Shown here piece by piece: positions 23,763 through 36,000 of a stretch of 64,000 nt of DNA. Within the stretch, counting starts at the first letter, position 1. Each line of letters opens with the position of its first letter. Source of the DNA: Bombyx mori (lineage: Eukaryota; Arthropoda; Insecta; Lepidoptera; Bombycidae); assembly GCF_030269925.1 (NCBI RefSeq), contig NC_085110.1, forward strand, positions 2,356,001 to 2,420,000, read 5' to 3'. A model generated the notes under the pieces. The model was given only the letters and a program-made list of their open reading frames with translations, was not told the origin of the DNA and did not search any database. The translations under genes were made by a program, and so were the position numbers.

Positions 23763-24264
23763 AATGTAGGTTCTTAATAATAATTCGTGTTTTGAAATAT
23801 AAAACTAACCTTAATTTTTTTAGTTATACCACTTCCATTCTAAGGGTGCTATTTCGTAAACAAACTTTGCCGTAATGGCGCGGCGTAACCTTTAAAATAC
23901 ACGAAAACTGCCCAGCATAAACATAATTTTTTAGTAACTTTAATAGAAGTATTAGAATTAGAAGTTTATTATAGAATTTATTTAATTGTAATTACATATT
24001 TAGACATACATAACATAATAAATCTTGGAATAGGTAATTATTTCAGCTTTTTTTCATTAAAGAAATTATGTTTTATATAGGTTTAATCATTTACCCGTTG
24101 AACGCTTATAAAATGATTGTATTTACGGCACTAGTGTTGATGATCTTCATTAGGTGGCCCAAATATACTAAAATTATTACGAGCATCCATCCTTATTTAT
24201 AAATGTGTAAAAAAGAAAAATTATTACATTGTTCAAATTTCTATATAATTTATAAATATATATC

Positions 24265-24308
24265 TGTATGTATGTATGTATGTGTGTGTGTGTGTGTGTG
24301 TGTGTATA
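24265..24308. repeat. (TGTA)n/(TG)n microsatellite
   Basis: GTATGTATGTATGTATG followed by about 14 TG units. Confidence 0.9.
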
Positions 24309-24344
24309 TTTCAATGGCTAGGTACACAGTGTGCAATTCATTTC

Positions 24345-24495
24345 GAAATTATTCTTGTCCATCTAATGATTGTCTGGAAGAGATCATTAGCGATAAGACC
24401 AAGAATTGTACTCCTTTTTTTTGTTAATATTGTTTCGCAATATTCATTTTGTGTACAATAAAGAATACTCTATCTCACTCTCTCTCTCTCATCAA
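24345..24495 (+). repeat. LINE 3' tail, family E
   Basis: TGTCTGGAAGAGATCATTAG CGATAAGAC ... TGTGTACAATAAAGAATACT then (CT)n. An inverse copy is at 50752-50935. The GATAAG and GTACAATAAAG pattern is common at lepidopteran LINE ends. Confidence 0.6.
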
Positions 24496-24678
24496 GCAAC
24501 TCTAAAAAAAAGCAATGATTTAATAAGAATTAAATGAAAAAGCAAAGAATTAATATGTAGTATTTACAACTAGCTAGACGTCTATAAAATTTTCTAACCG
24601 AAAAAATATATGTGTATAAACCATTAGAATAGATAAAACCTTAAAAAAGACATTATTATTAAAAACGAAAGAAAAAAA

Positions 24679-25036
24679 AGTGTGTGTGTCCGCTCCGACG
24701 CACGACTGGAGTTTACTGGATATAAAAAATTAAACGAAACAATACGAGAAATAGTTCTATATTACGACAAAACGATACACTACAGATTATTAACAAATTA
24801 ACGAGACACAAAACAAACGACTAACAAATATATGAAAATACAATAATGAGAGAAACGCGCGATCAGTACGAGGCTTTGTGGCGGACTGCCGGCGCAGCAG
24901 CCCGGCGTCACCTGCGATAACGCATTTCGTGTGACATGCGCAATCAGGCGCATAACGCATTTCGTGTGACATGCTAGTACGATTTTGGTCCCCATAATTT
25001 TCATACCCCGGGCCTATATATGTAAATCGATTCTAA
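24679..25036. repeat. ~355-bp repeat, copy 1 of a near-identical pair
   Basis: From GTGTGTGTCCGCTCCGACGC to GGAGTAAACTCCAA. Identical except for about one base to 46489-46866. Contains an inverted pair TGGAGTTTACT/AGTAAACTCCA near the ends and a direct repeat ACGCATTTCGTGTGACATGC twice, 35 bp apart. Family unknown; no coding sequence is convincing. Confidence 0.85.
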
Positions 25037-25079
25037 AGGAGTAAACTCCAAAAATCTTGATATCGTATTGGTTTCACGG

Positions 25080-25726
25080 CAAAATTTTTAGTGACTACTT
25101 AACTTGCTTGAAAGTGAAGAAATACTCTCAAAATCCATTAATTTGCAACTCGCACTCGCACATACATTAATCGAGAGGCTCATTTCGGTAAATCTATTCG
25201 ATACATGAGACAGCAACATAAACAAACCTTCTCTCTCCCACAAAATGAGATTCATAAGTTTACCACTAGGTGGCACTGATACAACCTCACACAAATTAAA
25301 CATAACATTAACATCGACTGAGTAATTAAAAAAACTCGCACTAAGCACAGGTACATTACCCATTACCCGACTAATTATAAATATGGTTAGAAAGCTTGAC
25401 ATTTCAATTAAACGCCTTAAAAAAAACCTTGCGTGCTACCAATATAAAAGAAAAAATTATCGCTTCTCAAGATGAATAAACGTCCTGCAAATCAAGTAAC
25501 TCGCACTCAGAGCTCCGCACGTTTCACCGTGAAGAGCGTACACTCGATGCGAGTCATTCGATTCGATTTTTGAAACTCGCACTAAGCCTACAGATCTCTT
25601 CCACTCGGTCTAGGTGAAACAGTTGGCGGCTTTGCTCCGGCCAATTCCAAACGTATACATTCCCGTCTGTGTGAAAAGAAAAAAGCGGGCCGATGTTCTC
25701 CGAGCCGGTCTGTATGTACGGGCCCT
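25080..25726 (-). repeat. Repeat family G copy, inverse
   Basis: Read on the minus strand it begins AGGGCCCGTACATACAGACC GGCTCGG and carries TTAGTGCGAGTTT several times plus ATTTACCGAAATGAGCC, as in 21648-22125. The minus-strand open frame 25402-25088 inside it is not a gene. Confidence 0.5.
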
Positions 25727-26751
25727 AGACATCCGTACTCTCATTGTCAATTTGTTTTGCGGGTCGTTTGTACAGAGCTAGCGCTCATAAATATTATGAA
25801 TATTATCTATGGCTAGCGCACCGCTTCTGGTCATACAATCAATATCCGTTATCAGTTACGAGTGAATAAAATGTTTCTGGTAACTTACACAAGGCTTTAT
25901 TTCTGATTTTTTTTTTTTAGCAATATCGATTGTACTACGTGACACTTATAGCGTGATTCGAATCTTGGGGTAATGTTTCCAAATAAAATGTAGCTAATGC
26001 AGGATTATTGCCAAGATGAATTAAATTAAATCCCGAATAAGTCTCCAAAACACAATTTTCTCAAATATTCATATTCGCTTAGAGTCATTTTTAAGCTCAC
26101 AATCTATGCTAATAATTTCATAAAAGAGGAGATACGGCATGGATCTGATTTCGTAATACAAGTGAAATTTCGATCTCGTGTTGAGACATTCGTATCTGAT
26201 GGCATTCACGTTGTGATGTCTTTTGGATGCAGTAACCACTTAAAGGTATATTTATTTATTTATTTATTAGACTTCATGTAAAATTTACATTGGTGGACTT
26301 AATGGTAAAGGCATTCTCTACTAATAAAATCAAATACCAATCAAATAAAATACGATCGATTGTTCGCTGTATATTATGCTTTCTTGTTGTGTTGGAAATT
26401 AGATACTATTGCTGAAATTGTTGACGTTGACAATTCCCAAATTATAACAGTAATCAATGTCATTAGAATTATATGTCATTCGTGACTGTCCACGATCAGA
26501 AGTTACAATTGCTTGCCAGCTTGGTATCTTCAAAGGTTTACCTTGCTAAAATAATTATTTTAAACAATTACACGAAATTCGATCATGTGATAAGTGCCTT
26601 AGTATTTTTATATTAATAATTATTGTCGGTCAACTATACGAAGTGCTCTGAGCTAGGTTCTATTAATAGTTTTTTTTTTATATAATTTGAATAAGCTGTG
26701 AAAAATTTAATGTAGTGACCAGTCTAATTAGATTTTGAAGTGGCGACTGCT
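25727..26751. other. Region upstream of the EEPD1-type gene
   Basis: AT-rich, with a (TTTA)n patch near 26252. It should hold the promoter and 5' UTR, but no TATA box, initiator or upstream exon could be recognised with confidence. Confidence 0.35.
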
Positions 26752-27028
26752 ATGGGGCAAAGTCCGAGCTCAATGAGGAACAAGAACGGTCGACACCGAT
26801 CGTTCAGGAGTTTCGTAAGGCGAAGCAAATTGAACAAATCTAGCTTGAGCCATACGTTCAGTTTGCCGCCTTCAGAGGAGTATCCGGAGCTAATGAACAT
26901 CAATGCAGCAACTGAGGAACAGCTGATGACCCTTCCGGGCGTGAACAGGCAACTGGCTCGAGAGATAGTACGCCACAGACAGATGATAGGTCGTTTTAAG
27001 AGAGTTGATGACCTTGCATTAGTCTCAG
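26752..27028 (+). CDS. EEPD1: EEPD1-type exon 1
   Basis: The start is ATG 26752 (G at -3, G at +4), giving MGQSPS, which fits the Gly2/Ser6 myristoylation pattern also expected in vertebrate EEPD1; an upstream in-frame GTG at 26740 is not needed. A basic segment (RHRSFRSFVRRSK) then leads into the first helix-hairpin-helix with TLPGV and FKRVDDLALVSG. The donor GTAAGT is at 27029. A start-stop ATGTAG at 26710-26715 would be a minimal upstream ORF if transcribed. Confidence 0.93.
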
Positions 27029-30000
27029 GTAAGTCTACAGCCTTCTCATTAATACTATAAAGTATATTATTGTTCATTTTGCGCACATAAGAATCAGCTA
27101 TTTAAACAAGGTTTGTTAAACTTTGAATGTGGAGATCAAAAAAACACGTGAATAAAAAAAAACAATAAATAATGTAAAAATTAAATCTAGTAATCGGTAT
27201 TAAAGAATCCTTGACATCGTTTTTTTGCAATCAAAGTATGTAAGCAATAAAAATAATAATGGCTGAAGACTCAGAAGCTCAATATCATTAGTCTTTTTTT
27301 ACATGTTTTCATAATTTGCTGAATTATCAAGTCATTCAATCTTACAAGCACAACTTGTGTATGAAATGGAGAAAAATCGAACGAGTTTTGTAGATAAATT
27401 TTGTTATTCCGATTTATCATTTCAGCTTCTTGTTACTCATCTACATATTTGTTTGGAAAGAAGTGTTCATTTTAACCAGTATTCAAGGTTGCACAGTACA
27501 CTTACAAGGTTACTAATGTAATAAAAAATAAGTGTTTTTGTCATATTGTTTTAATGAATGGAAAAATAATACTAAAATAATGAAAGAAGTAAATCATACA
27601 ACATTTAAGTATGTGTTGAAATAGGAATGATATACAGAAACCTTAGTCATGTCATTTTCACAATTCAGCAGGCAAATGACTATAAATGTATCATTATAAT
27701 AACATGACAATGTTGTGTTTCAAGTGAAAAAAGAAAACATTTTTATGAAAAAATTACAGTTACATTGTGTTTTTTACTTTCCTTATATAGACAGTGCTAC
27801 TACAAATTTTAAGATAAAACATATACACCCTTTGTAGGTATTGGAGCTGATAAACTAGAATTACTGAGACCAGAAATATGTACGCACACAAGGAAACAGT
27901 TGTCACGGGCCAGCTCCTGTGCACACTCATTAGATAGCATACGTTTGCCCTCTGAAAGCAGACTATGTTCTATCAATTCATCCAGTGTGTTCCAACTGCA
28001 GTGTGTGCCTGGACTCAACCAAGAAATAGCTGCAAATATTGTAGATTACCGTAATAGAAAAGGGCCTTTCAAATCATTGGATGATTTAATAAAAGTTCGT
28101 GGTATGGATATTGTCAGGCTAAGTACAGTAAAACAACACTTGAGCCTGGAGTTACGTAAATCTGAAAGTGTCCAGCACTTAACTAATGGCCATGTAAATG
28201 GATGGAATGATGATAACATGCTCCAACAAAATGGAATTTCTCCAAAGACGCCACATCGAAAAAGTTTATCAATGCCAACAAAATTGACGTTACCCAATGG
28301 CTTTGCCACTGCTCCAGTAAATGATATTCTAGATTTACTCTCAGCTTATTCACATAGGCCAGTTGTAGAGGAAGTTTTCACATATGAAAGAGATGGTATT
28401 CGGTGCTGTCGACTGGCATCTTGGAATCTTCATCAGCTTAGTATAGACAAAATATCGAATCCTGGAGTGAGAGAGGTTATTTGTCGAACCATTTTAGAAA
28501 ACAAGTAAGTTCACATCTTTATAAATACATGCGTTATAAAATGGAAAGTATTTACTGAAAATAATTTGGTATTTACAACTAATGCGAAGTGTTATTTATG
28601 TCCAATATTGTGTGTTATACTATTGTAAAATGCCATATAGTAGTATTTTTCAATTTAGGTTAATTAAAAAAAAATATGAGCAATTATTTCTGTCAGGAAC
28701 TCGAATTAAAATACTGGAAGTATCATCATTTTTGTCTAAATATAAATATGAAACAAATATTGTCACATGTCATATCATATGTCTAGAAACAATACTTTTA
28801 TCATTACAAATCAAATAATGAATTTCTATTGTTGTCAAGCTGTTGATATCGTAAGCTTTTTATCATTGTTCTCCATGTTAATATGACAAAGCAATCTCTA
28901 CTCAAGATATTAAATGTTACGAAACAACCAATGTGATCTTGTTTTTATTTTTTTAAATTTAAAACAGTACTTAGTGTTGAACTTTGACCAAAAACATTTA
29001 ATAAAATAATTATTACTAATATACAATTAGAACTGATAAGAGCATAATAGTGTTTTAATTAATAATATGACATGCTTCAGTAGGCGAGTAGATAAGATAA
29101 TTAATTTCTGTTCATTTAAAGATAAAACAACAGAGTTGTTTACAAAAAAATTTAATGAGTTTTTATAAATTAACACTGAAAGAAAAACAAAAAAAAATTT
29201 TTTTTGACTGAGTTAGACATTTTTTCTTGCACCTGACCTTTAAATATTTATTGTTGTACTACTGTGTAATAAATATGATCATATTATTACAATTTCATAC
29301 TTTATGGTACATGCTTACTCTCAACACTGTAGAGAATGGAACATGGGATATATCCCCATTGCATCAAACATATCTATTACTGCCAAAGGGTAACGAGCAG
29401 CCCACCATACAAACATTACATTTGAGGTTAAAGCTTCAATTGGGACTATAAGAGCTGTAACGGCTCTCATTCCTAACACTTCAACATATGACTGCTTTAA
29501 ACCAAAATAAGGTAGACTCACAAAACCAGTATATAGGCACGCACAAGCTATGCTATTCTTTTATAACATAGACAGTCTATGTACAGAATTTCGATACATC
29601 AAAAAAAAATGCCATACAAAATCTTTGTCAACAGATTATCGCTAATAGCCATCCAAGACATATTGAACGAGGCTGCTCTTAAAGTAATATGCGATGAGCT
29701 GAATTCTCCCGTACTAAGAAGGGTCAAAGAGTGGAAGAACAATGGGCACAAGTGGGAGTATCGTGTTTCAGGGACAAAGAACAGGTGAGGAATAGACTCA
29801 TTGATTGTAATTAAAAAGTTAATTGAAATCTGACTTTCATAGTGATTTCACTACTTAATGATCAAATTTAAAAATGGGACCTTGAGAGTATACCGTGTTA
29901 AGCGAATACATTTCTAAATGGATCCACATAATGGTGAACAAACTTAAAAAAAATACATAGTCGAACATGGTTTCGCTGTTTTTTTTTTTAATCGGTTGGA

Positions 30001-33000
30001 AATTTCACGCACCACATCCCTATGTTCACGCATTCTAGGGATGCACTAGACATTCTTTTTATTGCTGAGTTTTTCGCGAAATTTAAATTGCGAATAGAAA
30101 CATTTTCACAATTTAACATCTCGTTTATGCTAAAACACGTGATTACAATGTACCAATGTTATCAAATTTGCGAAAGTCATTCTCTGAAGTCGGCTCACGT
30201 ATGGAGTTCACGAGGAAAAGTTATCAAGGGCGTTATTATCTCGTCTACGAATACGTTAGAATAAGAAAATTCTACGAATTGTACATTATTTTTAGACGGT
30301 AGACGGCCTATTTGTAAATTTGTGTTCGCAAAGTCTTTGAAATCTACGATGTTCAAATCGAAGGGCATAAAGAAAGTTGGATGTGGCATAAACTTGGCCT
30401 AAGAGATAAGACGTCCGGTGCATTCGTGTAATAAAAAATGAAACCCGCAAAATTATAATTTGCGTAATTACTGGTGGTAGGACCTCTTGTGAGTCCGCGC
30501 GGGTGGGTACCACAGCCCTGCCTGCTTCTGCCGTGAAGCAGTAATGCGTTTCGAAGTAATAACGTCGTTTAATAAAATGAAATCATCAAATTTTCTGCGG
30601 CACTCGTGGCGGTATATGATGAATCCTTTAGCACGCCTATTTATGCCGCGAAATTCAAGACAGGTGACAGTTACGTTGTCAAAGTTGTCACGTGACTCAA
30701 AAGAAGCGTTCCCATTGATTATTCAATTTTAATGTCTAGAAAATACCACAAAACTCTCGAAACATTTCCTTTGTAAAAGACACTCAGTAAATATTTCGTA
30801 ATTACACATACGAAACATTAATTACGTCCTTAACGAATTAAGTACGATTAATTTTCCATTGTTATCGAATGATAATTGTGTAGCGGTGACGCGGTGTTTC
30901 TTTACTGCAGACGTTTCTTTAAATATTTAAAGCATTGCAGAATGTCAACATTGTTGTTTGATTTTCGTGAATTGAATAATGGAAAGTTTTCGTTTTTATG
31001 AAAGCATTTGTTTGAACTTTACTTCAGTAAGTATGATAATATTTATGACTGATATATAAAACGTGGAAATAAACCGTTCTAGCTGTGTGTACACCTGGCT
31101 GTATATGGCCATATAGCATTACGGATCTTCCCGATCCATTAACGGTGCTTTTAGGTACCACAAGCACCGGTCACCGTCCTCGTCGAACCCGTCGCTTGCG
31201 ACGAAGGGCTCGACCAGCGTATTAACCCATAGACACAGCCCACTGAGTTTCTCGCCGGATCTTCTCAGTGGGTCGCGTTTCGTTCCGGTGGTAGATTCTG
31301 CGAAGCACTGCTCTTACTAGGGCCAGTGTTAGCAACATTTCCGATTTGAGCCCCTTGAACTCACCTACATGTTAAGGTAAAGCTGAAATAGCTTCTCAAG
31401 GCTATCAGCATGGAAGCAGGTAGGAAAAAAAAGGCCATATATATTTTTTTCAAACCTCACTTGACGAAGGATATCATAGCGTGCGTGGAGATCTAGAAGG
31501 CGATATCATTTTAAAATCAGTTTGTATAGGCAGTGACCAAGGGAAGATCTTCCACAAAAGGGTGTGCTCTGTAGGCTAATGGTCCCAGGGTCAATTAAGT
31601 TATATAATGATACAAGGTTATCTTGATAAAGTCATTATCGTGATTCAGGCGTTAGTCGGCTTTCTGTGATTTATAATATGTATTATCTTCAATATTGTCA
31701 GTGTCAACCAAAAAGAACAAACGGTTTTGCTTTTTTTTTTATTGCTTAGTTGGGTGGACGAGCTCACAGCCCACCTGGTGTTCAGTGGTTACTGGAGCCT
31801 ATAGGCATCTACGACGTAAATGCGCCACCCACCTTGAGATATAAGTTCTAAGGTCTCAAGTATAGTTAGAACGACTGCCCCAGCCTTCAAACCGAAACGC
31901 ATTACTGCTTCACGGCAGAAATAGGCAGGGCGGTGGTACCTACCCGCGCGGACTCACAAGAAGTCCTACCACCAGTGATTACGCAAATTATAATTTTTGC
32001 GGGTTTCATTTTTATTACACGATGTTATTCCTTCACCGTGGAAGTCAATGTTGAACATTTGTTGAGTACGTATTTGTGTAGTCGTTTGTGTAGTATAGTG
32101 TTCATGAATCTCAGTAAAAACGAAGTTCTGTTTTTTTAAAATAGATTTAATTGCTTAATTGTAGATAGCAGTAAAATATACGCGTTATACGACAATAGAT
32201 AATTAATTGTTTGAACAGCCGGTCGGAATTCTCACAGCCGACAATAAAGGGACAAAGTACTCAGACATAGATCAAAGGCCGAATCACGATTTACGAACAC
32301 TTATGTAGGGACATCGTGTGAAATGATAATATAGTTAATGAGACGTTTAATATCTACTTAAATATTCTAAAGCTGAAGAGTTTGTTTGTTTGAACGAGCT
32401 AATCTTAGGAACTACTGGTCCGATTTGAAAAATTATTTCATTGTTAGATAGCCCATTTATCGAGGAAGGCTATAGGCTATATAACATCACGCAAAGACCA
32501 ATACAAGCGGAGCACCAATAAATAATGTTTCAAAATCGGGTTTTTTTTTCCTTTTGAAAGCTTCCACTGCGTGCGCTGCAGAAACGGTTAAAGTTTCGCT
32601 AAAATAATGTATGACAGAATTGTTTCCCTTTAAAAGGTCTTAAAAAAAGTCCGCGACAGCATATGTCTATATGTTAAGGTTGGCTCACTATAACGTTTTT
32701 TATGCTAACCAAATTTGTTCTAAAATAAAGCATTATTTGTGAACTATTCCACGCGGCCGAAGTCGCGGGCAAAAGCTAGTCTGTCTATAAAAACAGAATA
32801 AGTATAATATACCATGAGATGATTTCGATACGGAAATAATGTACCTACCCTAATATAAGCGGAAAGTATGCGTTTTAAGCAGAAGCCGTAATGCGTTTCG
32901 GTTTGAAGGTTGGGGCAGCCGTGGTAACTATACTGAGACCTTAGAACATAGAACTTAGAACTTATATCTCAAGGTGGGTAGCGGCATTTACGCTGTAGAT

Positions 33001-36000
33001 GTCTATGGGTTCCGGTAAACACTTCACACCAGGTGGACCGTGAGCTCGTCCACCCATATAAGCAATAAAATTAAAAAAGGCTTTAGGTTACCTGAAAGTT
33101 GTACCACGTATTATGGATTCGATTCCAGGTCGCGATTAGTATAGTAGTTTGTATTCTGCATCTGTATGCACTTGTTGCTTGTCTCGTTAGTTACACGAAC
33201 ATAACCCGCAATCTCTAACCATTTCGGTAATTTACGTCGTGTCCTCAATGAATCTACGAAATAAACTAAAACGCTAGCAGAGCCATGAAATTTTACATCA
33301 CCGATATAATCATAATTCTGGTTACCGTCTGGAGAAATCCAGTGTTTTTTTTTTCTTGTCCCATGACGTTTTGTGAGAGGCGAATATCGTAAATGATTTT
33401 GCATCACTAAAATAGCTCGACCCAGTGTCATAAATGAGAAACGATGCCAATTTTCTGCAGAATTGTAAGCAGCTTGACGTACGAACGTCGATCGACGGAT
33501 AAGCTTCGAATGCCGTAACGTGTGCACGGCTTTAGTTGGAATCCATTTATGAAGGACCCGAAATATTTCAGCCAACAACTCGGTTTTGTCTACGACTCGT
33601 CGCTGAAGGGGGTCACGGTTGAAGATATAGAGCTGGACCAGGTCTGTTTGCTGACCGAGGCCAGCGACATCAGAAGGCTTCTCTCCGAGCTGACCGCGTT
33701 GAGGAGCGACAGATATACTGCTGAGCCGCAGGGTGAGTGTTTTTTTTTTTAATTTCCTTTGTAGGCAGACGAGTCAGCAATGCCAGGGGCAGAGCCAAGC
33801 CTCTGCCTACCATTAAGTACTCACCACAAGCCTCGTTTGAAGAAGGACATGTCATAGCGCTCGGAAAACACCGTGGAGGGGAGTTCATTCTAAATGTGTC
33901 GAGATATGTTAATCTGTTTTCGAAATGCATGCTTTGTGGATCTTTATACAGTTGATTTGTATGATGGGCAGCTGAGATCACCGGGACTCGTTGATACTAT
34001 AACGTGAAAACTGGTCGAAGGCACAGTTGCATAGTATAATATCAACATATGATTTTACGGTAGGCAGCGGCTTGGCTCTGCCCCTAGCATTGCTGAAGTC
34101 CATGGGCGACGGTAACCACTCACCATCAGATGGGCAGTATGCTCGACTGCCTACAAGGGCAATAAAAACAGGTTAAAGATACAGAATTCCTAGCAGTAAT
34201 TCCAGAATACCGAAATCGTGTACTAATCTAGTGATCTAGTGAGTTTGCTATCGCGTGACATCTGTCTGATATGTTGTGTTTCGACTCTAGTTTTATAGAA
34301 ATATCGTGACAGTAAGTTTTCTCATTAATTGTGTATTATGCAAAGTATATCTTATAGCTAATAGTAGGACCTGTCCGTAATGACCAATTTCGCCGCGATG
34401 CCTTCGTGTTACTCTTCAGACCGGCAGGGATGTCAGTATCATAGCACTACTGTATTGAAACCTTTACCTTATCTCTCATGACAAGCGGCAGCATTGGTCA
34501 GTAGATAAATATTGTTTATGAAAAAAATAATCTTATTGATAAGAAAACAAGATATGATGGTTTAATGCAAAAAAACATGATGTTGAACAATACGTACGGG
34601 CTCCCCTAATTAATTAAACTTGTTAACTGTGACATGATCATATACAGTACTTAAAAACTTCAACAAAGACCTAAAGGTTAATAATATGTGGGATCCTGAC
34701 AACATCGAACTTAGTACTTTAACACCCGATTATTTGATTATTTGATCATTGCCAGACAGGGATTTCCCGATAACCCACCCCCAACACCCCTCCTCCCCAA
34801 TTTGCCCGACCTTTGCCTTATTAAATCTGTGTATGTCCGCCGGTCATGGCTCGGTGCACCCCAATGGCACCATATTACCATATAGCCAGATTAACTTGGC
34901 TTCAAAATCTTTGCGATATAATGTATAGGCCACATCGACCGGATCAGCTCGCCTCGCGTTCACGCACGGAAGGATAAACGGAAACCGCATTAGACAAACG
35001 TAACCGTGCGATTACGTGCGCGTTAATATTTCTTTAGCACGCCAAACGTGCACGAAATGTCGAACGATCGTTTCAAGTTCTCGATTCGGTCATGTGGGAC
35101 GTTGTTTGTGTACCTGAAGGGCTTGAATTAATTATGCACGTAGGAAATGGTGCGCGGCTATGCGCTTGCGCGATACCAACGATTATTTGTTTTTCATTAG
35201 CTGACATGATACCAGGCATCTGTTTATAGACAACCCGATTATAGTGCCCATCTGTGGGCATTGGTTCGAAGCACGATTATTTCAGCCTCCAGATAGGAAT
35301 TGGTGATCGTTTCGCGCTGAAATATAGTAATATTATACCCGTACTGTCCCGGACTCGCATTATCATCTTTCACCTCAAAATGCAAAATAGGAAAGAGAAA
35401 GATTAGTAAAGGAGCATACCTACATATATGTATAAACCCCGATAACTAATCTCGCTGACAAATCTACCCCGGGTGGGCCGTATCTACTATTTCGTAACCT
35501 AATCTCTGGTCGGCTAAGGAACTATTCCAGTTACTCATAGTCTCATAGAGCTCACGGGCTCAACCTGAGAGAATTGCTAACACTGGCTCTAGCAAGAGCA
35601 ATGCTTTCGCTGAATCTACCACCAGATCGAAATCACGAAATCCAGCGAGAAACTCAGTGGGTTGTGTCTATGGACTAGGTAGCATGTCGAACTCTTCGTT
35701 CGACGAGAACGCTTGGTGCTTGCAGAGCCTAAAGGCATCGAGCGTGGATTCAGAGGATCCGACAAGACTTTTGATGACGGCGGCTTTGCGTTGCTCCGTC
35801 GCCTGAGTCGGATATGAAATTGGAGGCGACGACGGTCAGACAAATATCAAGAGCTGTATCGTTTACCAACAGTGACATTGATAAAAAAAAAACTAAATTT
35901 ATATTCAAGTAGCTTTTGCCTGCAACTCCGTCCACGTAGAATAGTTATATTGGCATAACGCTAAATTTTACCCCCACTTCATTTACGTAGAAAGTGAAAA

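Noticed and set aside
25088..25402. 104-codon minus-strand frame upstream of the EEPD1-type gene
   Set aside because: It lies wholly inside an unclassified repeat with a diverged copy at 21648 that does not keep the frame.
26740..26752. GTG at 26740 as the EEPD1-type start
   Set aside because: ATG 26752 has a good context and gives the MGxxxS N-terminus expected for the family; non-ATG starts are rare in animals.
33111..33578. 155-codon minus-strand frame as a host gene
   Set aside because: Only a short LINE endonuclease-like motif is recognisable, the frame overlaps the well-supported exon 4 on the other strand, and no splice or start context supports it.
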